Shown here: in pieces, positions 15,925-23,194 of the stretch
Layout: each line of letters opens with the position of its first letter
Numbering within the stretch: position 1 is the first letter of the stretch
Assembly: GCF_007830735.1 (NCBI RefSeq)
Contig: NZ_VLLN01000033.1
Coordinates: 1-37,765 of the forward strand
Direction: 5' to 3'
Length of the DNA: 37,765 nt
DNA from: Geobacter argillaceus
GTDB lineage: Bacteria > Desulfobacterota > Desulfuromonadia > Geobacterales > DSM-12255
Translations under genes and position numbers: made by a program
The notes under the pieces: generated by a model
Databases searched by the model: none
Told to the model about the DNA's origin: nothing
The model's input: the letters and a program-made list of their open reading frames with translations, nothing else

Positions 15925-17586
15925 CTACCGGTTGGTGACCAGGATGCGCCGCGGACTTTCATCGATTACGCGGACAGAGGCCTTGACGGCACTGGCGAGA
16001 GCCTCCTTTTCCGCACGATTCATCAGGGCAAATACCCGTCGTTCCCCGTCCCACAGGCGGGAGAACGCAGCATTGTCGATGAACCAGGCCGATTGATCAC
16101 CCTGCTGGCTGCCGAATTCCAGTTCTCCCATGCCGCCGACCACGATGGTCCGGCGTTTGGCATAGAAGGGGAGCCCCTGGTCGTAGCCGAAGGAGGCTAC
16201 TATGTCGTCGGGCCGGGCCAGTTCCTTCACCTTCAGGGCAAGCGGCTTGATGGTCCGTCGTGCGGCGATCCGGCTGTACACGAAGTGGGGGGCAACGACC
16301 GCGAACAGGCCGGAGCAGACCGTCAGCACCAGAAAGAGGCGGAGCGGGTTCCGTTGCCGCAGTGCCATGCAGACGCCGGCCGTTTCCACGAGAAAAATGC
16401 TGCCGCTGATGATGCCGCCGGTCAGCCCCAGGTCGTCCTTGGCTGCCACCAGCGGGTAGATGGGAAAGCCGATGCCGAGGATCAGGAGGATGATCCCCAG
16501 GGTGACCGCGTACCCCTTGAGCGAACCGAGTCCCTCTTCAACGGCCTTTTGCCAGCGCCAGGCGATCAGCAGGGCCAGGGGAGGGAAGATGGGGAGGATG
16601 TAGGGCACCAGTTTGGAGTTGGATTTGGAAAAGAAGGCGAAGATCAGCAGTGCCCAGATCGCCAGGTAGGTCAGGGGATCGCCCTGGTTGCTGCGTCGGT
16701 CGCGCCAGGCCCGGCGCAACGCCTCGGGGATGAAAAAGGACCAGGGGAGCATGGTGCCCAAGAGCACGGGCAGAAAAAACCAGACAGGCTGGTAACGGTG
16801 ATGCACCTTGGTCAGAAACCGCTCGAAATGCTCGTGGATGAAGAAAAACCGCGGAAACTCCGGATTGTGGAGCGAGACCAGGATGAACCAGGGAGCGGCG
16901 ATCACCAGGAACAGGATGGTGCCGCTGCACAGGCGCATCTCGGCCAGGAGTCGCCAGCGCTTGCGAAACAGCAGGAACAGGAAGATGATGCCGCCGGGAA
17001 AAACGATGCCGATCAGCCCCTTGGCCAGCACGGCCAAGGCCGCAGCGGCGTATCCCAGGTAGTAGTAGAGCCTTTTTCCCGGCCCCTCGTCCCGGATACC
17101 GAGCAGAAAGCTCCCCAGGCAGAGGGTCAGGCAGAAGGTGAGGGTCATGTCGGTGATATTGATCCGTGACTGAACCAGGAAGCCGCCGGAACTGCCGATG
17201 ATCAGGGCAGCCAGAAGCCCAACCCGGCGTTCAAAAAGCTGGCGCCCCAGCCAGTAGGTAAAGAGGACGGTCAAAAGTCCGCAGAGGGTGCCGGCGAAGC
17301 GGGCCGCAAATTCGTTTTGGCCGAAGAGTGAGAAGGAGAGGGCGTTCAACCAGTAGTGGAGTGGCGGTTTCTCGAAGTACTTGACGTAGTTCAGCAGGGG
17401 GGTGACAAAGTCGCCCCGTTCCAGCATCTCCCGCGGAATCTCGCTGTAACGCCCCTCGTCCGGTTCGATCAGGGGGCAGCGGCCGAGGAGCTGGAAAAAG
17501 GCAAAGCCAAAGACAATGGTCAAGGCGGTCAGGTCGCGTCGGGCAGAGGCGGTACGGTCGGTGAGAAAGGAAATAAGTGCGTTCAT
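15925..17586 (-). CDS. arnT: ArnT-like L-Ara4N transferase (GT83)
   Basis: The chosen ATG (17586, behind GGATG) gives 553 residues, close to E. coli ArnT (550). The protein is a polytopic membrane glycosyltransferase. It has the catalytic-loop 'IEPDEGRYSEIPREM' after the first helix, then 'YFEKPPLHYWL', many transmembrane segments up to about residue 420, and a soluble C-terminal part. ArnT transfers L-Ara4N from undecaprenyl phosphate to lipid A on the periplasmic side. It lies upstream of arnB in the same direction, 130 bp apart, unlike the enterobacterial order where arnT follows arnD. Confidence 0.9.
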   Translation of the reverse strand: MNALISFLTDRTASARRDLTALTIVFGFAFFQLLGRCPLIEPDEGRYSEIPREMLERGDFVTPLLNYVKYFEKPPLHYWLNALSFSLFGQNEFAARFAGTLCGLLTVLFTYWLGRQLFERRVGLLAALIIGSSGGFLVQSRINITDMTLTFCLTLCLGSFLLGIRDEGPGKRLYYYLGYAAAALAVLAKGLIGIVFPGGIIFLFLLFRKRWRLLAEMRLCSGTILFLVIAAPWFILVSLHNPEFPRFFFIHEHFERFLTKVHHRYQPVWFFLPVLLGTMLPWSFFIPEALRRAWRDRRSNQGDPLTYLAIWALLIFAFFSKSNSKLVPYILPIFPPLALLIAWRWQKAVEEGLGSLKGYAVTLGIILLILGIGFPIYPLVAAKDDLGLTGGIISGSIFLVETAGVCMALRQRNPLRLFLVLTVCSGLFAVVAPHFVYSRIAARRTIKPLALKVKELARPDDIVASFGYDQGLPFYAKRRTIVVGGMGELEFGSQQGDQSAWFIDNAAFSRLWDGERRVFALMNRAEKEALASAVKASVRVIDESPRRILVTNR

Positions 17587-17657
17587 GGTCATCCAGTCGA
17601 GTAGTGTATTCGTTGGTCGGGGCACGCCATCACGGCGCGATACGCCCCCCTATCCGG

Positions 17658-18536
17658 TCAGACAATGATCCGGGCATAATTCGTTTCCGTCGTGATCTCC
17701 ACGGGCGAGTCGCCCCAGTCGTCGCCGTCGGCCTGAATCGGCTTTACCCCCTCCAGGCGCAACCAGTCGGTACTGAGCCGGACAATGCCGTCGCCGGCCG
17801 GAGCCCGGCCGCGGGCCAGACCAACGGCAAACCCCAGGTAGGCTAGCCTGGAGCTGTAGCGTACTGCCACCAGTTCCAGGGTCGGCAAAAAAATGCTTGC
17901 CGCCGGGGCCAGCGGGAACGTACCGCCATAGCGGGCCGTGTTGCAGGCGAAGAGCGAGTGGCAGGTGAAGCTTCCCCCGCGGGTGGTGACGGTCAGCTCA
18001 TTCGTCTCCCAGGCGCGAACCTGACGCCAGGCGGCGAGGGCATAGGCCCCCTTGCCGAAGAGACGTTTCTGCCGTGGGGAGACGCCGCGCACCACATGGC
18101 CGTCAAGGCCGACCCCGGTCATCAGGAAAAAGCGGCTGGAGCGCTCCCCGGCACGGAGCAGTCCGGCGGTGAAGGGACTGGCCTCCCCGGCAATGATCCG
18201 CGCCACGGCCTGCTCCGGCCGGTAGAGCCCCAGTTCCAGGGCCAGCACATTTGCCGTCCCGAGCGGCAGGATGGCGCAGGTGGCGTTGTTGCCGGCCAGG
18301 CCGTTCAGCACGGCATTGATCGTGCCGTCGCCGCCGGCGGCGATGACCAGGGGGGCATCCGGAGGGCGGCTCACCGTCCTGGCCAGGTCGGTCAGTTCCG
18401 CAAAGTCGGCGCCGTACGACTGTTCAACGGCCATGCCTCCTGCGCAGAGCTGTTCGCTCAGCCGGTGCAGGCGCTGATCCGAAAAACTCCCGGCGCCGCG
18501 GTTGGCGATAATGACGCATTGTCTCTTCATCTTCAT
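17658..18536 (-). CDS. Diacylglycerol kinase-family lipid kinase
   Basis: These 292 residues form a DAGK-catalytic-domain protein. It has 'IIANRGAGS' at the N-terminus, nucleotide-binding 'AAGGDGTINAVLNG', 'LPLGTANVLA' and the late 'IQADGDDWG'. YegS/DgkB-type enzymes phosphorylate diacylglycerol or related lipids at the membrane face. The gene precedes arnT by 72 bp. Arn glycosylation does not itself make diacylglycerol, so a link with lipid recycling is only a guess. Two ATGs (18536, 18530) are equally possible starts. Confidence 0.9.
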   Translation of the reverse strand: MKMKRQCVIIANRGAGSFSDQRLHRLSEQLCAGGMAVEQSYGADFAELTDLARTVSRPPDAPLVIAAGGDGTINAVLNGLAGNNATCAILPLGTANVLALELGLYRPEQAVARIIAGEASPFTAGLLRAGERSSRFFLMTGVGLDGHVVRGVSPRQKRLFGKGAYALAAWRQVRAWETNELTVTTRGGSFTCHSLFACNTARYGGTFPLAPAASIFLPTLELVAVRYSSRLAYLGFAVGLARGRAPAGDGIVRLSTDWLRLEGVKPIQADGDDWGDSPVEITTETNYARIIV

Positions 18537-18572
18537 TCCGGTTCAGCGTTGTTCGGAAATTGCTGCATAGCT

Positions 18573-18732
18573 TTGAAGCCCCGTTAGGGGCGCTCGCATG
18601 TAGCCGGGGGATTCATCCCCCGGATGTGTTACCGATATATCTACTCTCGTCACGTACGTGACGGGAGTGGCATTTTGCCAAGATGACCGGGGAATAAATT
18701 CCCCGGCTACAGTCATTCAGTCCCTATGGGAC
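18573..18732 (-). repeat. Multi-hairpin intergenic repeat, copy B (inverted relative to copy A)
   Basis: Read on the minus strand this is the same hairpin series as 1612-1769. The first stem has changed on both sides (GTCCC-ATA-GGGAC here, GTCGC-GTA-GCGAC in copy A), so pairing is kept. The CGTCACGTACGTGACG palindrome (18648-18663) and terminal GCCCCTAACGGGGC (18578-18591) are identical. It lies between the U32 peptidase gene and the lipid kinase gene. Confidence 0.85.
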
Positions 18733-18781
18733 GTAGGCAAGAATCTAACCGGGCACTGCTGATCCCGATTGGTTCTGCCAT

Positions 18782-18812
18782 CTGCAGGTTAGCGCTAATC
18801 GATAACCTGCAG
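18782..18812. repeat. Inverted repeat across the U32 gene stop
   Basis: CTGCAGGTTA (18782-18791) and TAACCTGCAG (18803-18812) are perfect 10-bp arms around an 11-base loop that contains the stop codon of the leftward U32 gene. There is no T-run, so a typical intrinsic terminator is unlikely. Confidence 0.5.
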
Positions 18813-20024
18813 GCACTGTTCCCCGCGGCGCAATAGGTCGAGCGGAGCTGCCGTCGCCGGCAGCCGCATCCTGACCAGTTGGTTGGGGTTGGCGGCCTGA
18901 AGCGGCGTGCCGTCCGCCCCCTCCAGGCCACCCAGCGGAAACCGGGCCGCCTTCATCTGCGGGCCGATCAGTTCCAGGGTCTCGCCGACGGCCAGCCGGT
19001 TGCGGACCCCGACCAGGGCACTGCCGTCGGCTTCGATCTCCTCCACCACGCCGACCACGTCGTGGCTCCTTATGTAGCGGGAATGATACTCCTGGGCCAC
19101 GTCTCTCGGCTGGTCCAGCAGGAAGCCGGTCGTGTACCCCCGGTGGCTGATCTTGCAGAGCTCCTCCAGCCACTCGGGCCGGAACCGGTAGGCGCCTCCC
19201 TCGTCCCGCAGCCGGTCCAGGGCCTCCCGGTAGACCCGGATCACCGATGCCACATAATGGATACCTTTCATCCGCCCCTCGATCTTCAGTGACGAGACGC
19301 CGGCCGCGGCCAGCTCAGGCAGGTATTCGACGAGGCAGAGGTCCCGGGAGTTGAAGATGAAACTGCCTGCCGTGTCCTCCTCGATCGGGAAGTATTCCCC
19401 CGGTCGGGTTTCCTCCACCAGGGCGTAGCGCCAGCGGCAGGGGTGGGCGCACTCGCCGCGATTGGCGTCCCGGCCGGCCATGATGCTGGAGAGCAGGCAG
19501 CGGCCCGAGTAGGAGATGCACATGGCACCGTGAACGAAGACCTCGACTTCCAGACCTGCATGGGTTGCGGTCTCCCGGATCTCCTCCAGGGAGAGCTCCC
19601 GTGCCAGGTTGACCCGGGTGACCCCCTGTCGCTGCCAGAAGCGGGCGCTGCGCCAGTTGACGCTGTTCGCCTGGGTGGAGAGGTGAATCTCCCGCTCCGG
19701 GCTGACCTCGCGGATCAGGTCGATGACGCCGGGGTCGGCGGCGATGTAGGCATCAAAGGGGATGGCGGCCACCTCTGCCAGGTACTCGGCCAGGGGGGCG
19801 AAGTCGTTGTTGCGCAGGTAGCTGTTGATTGTCAGGTAGACCTTCACCCCGTGCCGGTGGGCGTGGTCAACCCCTTCGGCCATCTCCGCCGGTGTGAAGT
19901 TGTCGGCCTGGTTGCGCAGGCCGAAGGCCTTGCCTCCCAGGTAGATTGCATCGGCACCGTACCTGACGGCAATGCGCAGCTTCTCCGGATTTCCCGCCGG
20001 GGCGAGGAGTTCAGGTATGGTCAT
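18795..20024 (-). CDS. Peptidase U32 family protein, probably tRNA hydroxylation TrhP-like
   Basis: ATG 20024 ('MTIPELLAPAGNPEKL') gives 409 residues; the longer frame upstream is not native-looking. It has the U32 signature region 'EVFVHGAMCISYSGRCLLS' followed by 'NRGECAHPCRWRY', with conserved cysteines, and a C-terminal beta-rich part. U32 members YegQ/TrhP act in 5-hydroxyuridine formation on tRNA, and others are collagenase-like. TrhP is the best guess by length and motif, without direct proof. The ribosome binding site is weak. The gene diverges from the CpoB-like gene. Confidence 0.88.
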   Translation of the reverse strand: MTIPELLAPAGNPEKLRIAVRYGADAIYLGGKAFGLRNQADNFTPAEMAEGVDHAHRHGVKVYLTINSYLRNNDFAPLAEYLAEVAAIPFDAYIAADPGVIDLIREVSPEREIHLSTQANSVNWRSARFWQRQGVTRVNLARELSLEEIRETATHAGLEVEVFVHGAMCISYSGRCLLSSIMAGRDANRGECAHPCRWRYALVEETRPGEYFPIEEDTAGSFIFNSRDLCLVEYLPELAAAGVSSLKIEGRMKGIHYVASVIRVYREALDRLRDEGGAYRFRPEWLEELCKISHRGYTTGFLLDQPRDVAQEYHSRYIRSHDVVGVVEEIEADGSALVGVRNRLAVGETLELIGPQMKAARFPLGGLEGADGTPLQAANPNQLVRMRLPATAAPLDLLRRGEQCLQVID

Positions 20025-20143
20025 GGATCGATTCGTCTTCCAAAATGAAATGTGTGCACGGCGGGCGGGCAGTTGCCGGGAAAGTGCGGTGAATCCTAGC
20101 ACATTCTTCCACCCTTGAAAAGCCTTACGGAGCGGCTTTCCTC

Positions 20144-20172
20144 TTGACAATCGGCGTGAAGCAGCTTTAATT
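20144..20172 (+). promoter_or_regulatory. Sigma70-type promoter for the CpoB-like/LysM genes
   Basis: A perfect -35 TTGACA (20144-20149) with a 17-base spacer precedes TTAATT (20167-20172). Transcription should start near 20179, leaving ~25 bases that include GGAGG before ATG 20204. Confidence 0.6.
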
Positions 20173-20203
20173 GTGCCAGTAATCCAACTGGTTCGGAGGT
20201 TCG

Positions 20204-20935
20204 ATGTTCGGAACAAAGTCTCTTGTTGTGGCTGTGGGGCTGCTGTCCCTCGGCGGGTGCGCCTCCAGCGACATTATGGTGCAGAAGCAGACCGCCATGG
20301 ATTCTCGTCTGGAGCAGCTTGCCCAGGCGACGACGGCGCTGGTTTCCCAGGTGCAGCGGCTGACCGATGAGCAAAAGGGGAGCGGCGAGCGGTTGGCGGC
20401 GCTGGACAAGGAGGTCTCTTCCCTGCGCGGTGGCTATGACGAGCTCAGGCGGCAGCAGGCCGAACTGGCCGCCAAGACGGCGCAGACCGCCGCACTGGTG
20501 CCGGTTGATGCCGCCAGGATCGAGGTCGTGAACCGGGAAGCGGGAGCGGACGAGCATGACCGTACGGCCCAGGATGGCTACATGAAGGCCTTCGGGCTCT
20601 TCAGCGCCAACAATTACGAGGCTGCGGCCGCGGCCTTTGTTTCGTTCATCGCGGTCCATCCGCAGAGCGAGTATGTGGCCAATGCCCACTTCTGGCTCGG
20701 AGAGTGCTACGTCGCCCTGCACCGTTATCCCCGGGCGATCGAGGCGTTCCGGACCGTGGTTGAGCGCTTCCCGAAAGGGCAGAAAGCGCCGGACGCCCTG
20801 CTCAGGATCGGCCTGGTCCACGACGCGGCAAAGGAGCCGGCCAAGGCCCATGCTGCCTTCCGGGAGGTCGTGGAAAAGTTTCCGGCCAGTGACGCGGCCA
20901 CCAGGGCGCGCGAACTTCTCCTGGGGAAGAATTAA
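20204..20935 (+). CDS. CpoB/YbgF-like outer membrane lipoprotein with TPRs
   Basis: The 243-residue protein starts behind GGAGG. It has a lipoprotein signal ending LSLGGC with the lipidated Cys at residue 19. A predicted coiled coil follows (about 25-95, 'RLEQLAQATTALVSQVQRL'), then TPR repeats (about 120-243, e.g. 'ANAHFWLGECYVALHRY' and 'KAPDALLRIGLVHD'). This is the architecture of CpoB (YbgF), which links peptidoglycan synthesis to Tol-Pal constriction, although CpoB itself is normally periplasmic rather than lipidated. No tol-pal genes are adjacent. Confidence 0.88.
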   Translation: MFGTKSLVVAVGLLSLGGCASSDIMVQKQTAMDSRLEQLAQATTALVSQVQRLTDEQKGSGERLAALDKEVSSLRGGYDELRRQQAELAAKTAQTAALVPVDAARIEVVNREAGADEHDRTAQDGYMKAFGLFSANNYEAAAAAFVSFIAVHPQSEYVANAHFWLGECYVALHRYPRAIEAFRTVVERFPKGQKAPDALLRIGLVHDAAKEPAKAHAAFREVVEKFPASDAATRARELLLGKN

Positions 20936-20993
20936 AGAAACAAGTGGCTTTCGCCGACAAATGACGGAAATGCGCAGCACGCGGGGAGGGGGC

Positions 20994-22019
20994 ATGGTGA
21001 GAACGAAGCTGGTCACATTGACGACGGCACTGCTGCTGGGGGTGGGCACTCTCTGCGGCGCATCCTTTGCCCAGGAAGAGCCGACCATTTACGTCATCAA
21101 GCAGGGGGATACCCTGTGGGGGCTGTCCGAACAGTTCATGAAGGACCCGTACACATGGCCGAACCTCTGGGCACGGAACAAGGAGGGGATCACCAACCCC
21201 CACCTGATCTTCCTGGGCCAAAAGCTCAGGATCTTTGCCGACCGGGTAGAGATTGTCGACGAGAGAGAGTCACTCGCGGCCAAGCCCGGCACGCAACCGG
21301 CAAAAGAGCAGGACCTCAACCGGGAAGCGTCGGTTGAGCGGCTTTTCACCGTTACCGGTGGTGAGGGGTTCCTCCAGGAGGACGGCTTCAAGCCGGCCGG
21401 TCACATCATCTCGACCTTCCAGAACCGGGAGATCGTCGGTGAGGACGATATCGTCTACATCGATATTGGCAAGGGGCACGGCGCCAAGATTGGCAACCGG
21501 TACGCCATCTATCGCAAGCTGGCGCCGGTGAGCCATCCCGTCACCAACCAGATCCTCGGCGTGCGGGTCATTCCACTCGGGTTCCTGCAGCTGACCCAGG
21601 TGGAGCCGGATGTCTCCAAGGCGATCATCACGCGCTCGTTTCAGGAAATCAGTGCCGGGTCGTTCATCATGCCCTACAAGGACAAGCGGCGGGAGGTGGC
21701 TCTCAAGGCCGCGACCCGCGATCTGACCGGCTACATCGTGGAGAGCAGGACCGGCAACAAGGCGCTGTCGGCCGGTGACGTGGTCTATCTCGACCTGGGA
21801 AAACGGCATGGCCTGGCGGAAGGCAACATGCTCTACGTGACCCGCGACATCCAGCCCGACCCGAAGTTTGTGACCGGCCCCATCGACAAGCTCCCGGCCG
21901 ACGTGGTTGGAGCGCTGGTGGTGGTGGAGACGGGCGAGCGGACGGCAACGGCCCTGATCGTCAAGAGTATCGATACCATCTACCTGGGGGACCGGGTGGA
22001 ATTGACCAGGAACAAATAA
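20994..22019 (+). CDS. Secreted LysM domain protein
   Basis: ATG 20994 behind GGGGAGGGGG gives 341 residues. A signal peptide (about 1-26, cleavage after GASFA) is followed by an N-terminal LysM at 33-80 ('YVIKQGDTLWGLS', 'NPHLIFLGQKLRI'). About 250 residues of beta-rich sequence follow, with two repeats of an 'IDIGKGHGAKIGNRY' / 'LDLGKRHGLAEGNML' pattern. This layout is common in peptidoglycan-binding proteins next to dprA in Geobacter-type genomes. No catalytic motif is seen. It follows the CpoB-like gene by 58 bp and ends at a strong terminator. Confidence 0.9.
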   Translation: MVRTKLVTLTTALLLGVGTLCGASFAQEEPTIYVIKQGDTLWGLSEQFMKDPYTWPNLWARNKEGITNPHLIFLGQKLRIFADRVEIVDERESLAAKPGTQPAKEQDLNREASVERLFTVTGGEGFLQEDGFKPAGHIISTFQNREIVGEDDIVYIDIGKGHGAKIGNRYAIYRKLAPVSHPVTNQILGVRVIPLGFLQLTQVEPDVSKAIITRSFQEISAGSFIMPYKDKRREVALKAATRDLTGYIVESRTGNKALSAGDVVYLDLGKRHGLAEGNMLYVTRDIQPDPKFVTGPIDKLPADVVGALVVVETGERTATALIVKSIDTIYLGDRVELTRNK

Positions 22020-22041
22020 GCTGCGCTCCGCAGCTGAACCC

Positions 22042-22068
22042 GGACCGGCGCAGGCCGGTCCTTTTTTT
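22042..22068 (+). terminator. Intrinsic terminator after the LysM gene
   Basis: Stem GGACCGGC/GCCGGTCC with a GCAG loop is followed by seven T. A second small hairpin (AGCTGCG-CTC-CGCAGCT) precedes it right after the stop codon. dprA begins 6 bases later. Confidence 0.9.
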
Positions 22069-22073
22069 ATCCC

Positions 22074-23156
22074 ATGACCGTTCACGACTGCTATCACTGG
22101 ATTGCCCTGAGGGTTATCCCCCTGATCGGCACCATCACCTTTCATCGTCTCGTGCGCCATTTCGGCACGCCGTTTGGGGTGCTGCAGGCCTCGGCCGACG
22201 AACTGCGGCAGGTGCCGGGGCTGCATGCGGCCGCCATTGCTTCCATCCTTTCCTTCGACCCGCGGCCGATTGCCGAGCGGGAATGCCTGGCGATCGAGCG
22301 CAGTGGGGTCCGGATCGTCACCTGCCAGATGGGGGAATATCCGCCGCTCCTGCGGGAGATCCACGATCCGCCACCGTTTCTCTATGTTAAGGGGAGTCTC
22401 GACGGGCTGGGGATGGCCCTGGCCATTGTCGGTTCGCGGCGCGCGTCCACCTACGGCGTGACCACTACCCGCAAACTCGCCGCCGCCCTGGCAGGACAGG
22501 GGCTTGCCGTGGTCTCGGGAATGGCGAGGGGGATCGATACTGCGGCCCACGAAGGGGTCCTCCAGGGCGGGGGCCATACCGTGGCAATCCTCGGCTGCGG
22601 GGTCGACGTGGTGTATCCCCCGGAGAACCGCAGCCTCTACAACGAACTGGTGGAAAAGGGGGGGCTGGTGTCTGAATTTGCCCTGGGAACCAGGCCGGCC
22701 CCGGAACATTTTCCCCGCCGCAACCGGATCATCAGTGGCATCTGTCGCGGGGTGCTGGTGGTCGAGGCAACCGAGAAGAGCGGCTCGCTGATCACCGCCC
22801 AGTACGCCCTGGAGCAGGGGCGGGACGTCTTTGCCGTTCCCGGCAACATCACCTCGGCGGGGAGCCGGGGCACCAACCTGCTGATCAAGCAGGGGGCCCG
22901 GCTGGTGGAGTCGGTGGAGGATATCGTGGAAGAGCTGGCGCCGGGCCGGCCCCATACCCTGCCAGTCGCTGCCGGGCCGGAGCTGACTCCCGATGAGGCC
23001 CTGCTGTACAACCTTCTTGCCGACGGGCCGCTCCAGATCGACGAGATTCACGGGCGAAGCGGATTGACAGTAAGTGTCCTTTCCGCTATGTTACTGCGCC
23101 TGGAATTGCAGGGAGTTGTGATGCAACTCCCCGGAAAAACGTTTGCTTTGTCGTGA
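22074..23156 (+). CDS. dprA: DNA processing protein DprA
   Basis: The 360-residue protein has an N-terminal helical region, then the DprA Rossmann fold with 'VGSRRASTYG', 'VVSGMARGIDTAAHEG', 'GCGVDVVYPPEN' and 'EKSGSLITAQYALEQGR'. It ends with a winged-helix domain ('LLADGPLQIDEI'). DprA loads RecA onto incoming single-stranded DNA during transformation and is near-universal. It starts directly after the terminator, so its mRNA start must be within or before that region or arise by readthrough; no promoter is clear. topA follows after 38 bp. Confidence 0.96.
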   Translation: MTVHDCYHWIALRVIPLIGTITFHRLVRHFGTPFGVLQASADELRQVPGLHAAAIASILSFDPRPIAERECLAIERSGVRIVTCQMGEYPPLLREIHDPPPFLYVKGSLDGLGMALAIVGSRRASTYGVTTTRKLAAALAGQGLAVVSGMARGIDTAAHEGVLQGGGHTVAILGCGVDVVYPPENRSLYNELVEKGGLVSEFALGTRPAPEHFPRRNRIISGICRGVLVVEATEKSGSLITAQYALEQGRDVFAVPGNITSAGSRGTNLLIKQGARLVESVEDIVEELAPGRPHTLPVAAGPELTPDEALLYNLLADGPLQIDEIHGRSGLTVSVLSAMLLRLELQGVVMQLPGKTFALS

Positions 23157-23194
23157 AACCCACGTAACCACTCAACCGAGAACAAAAGAGCTTT

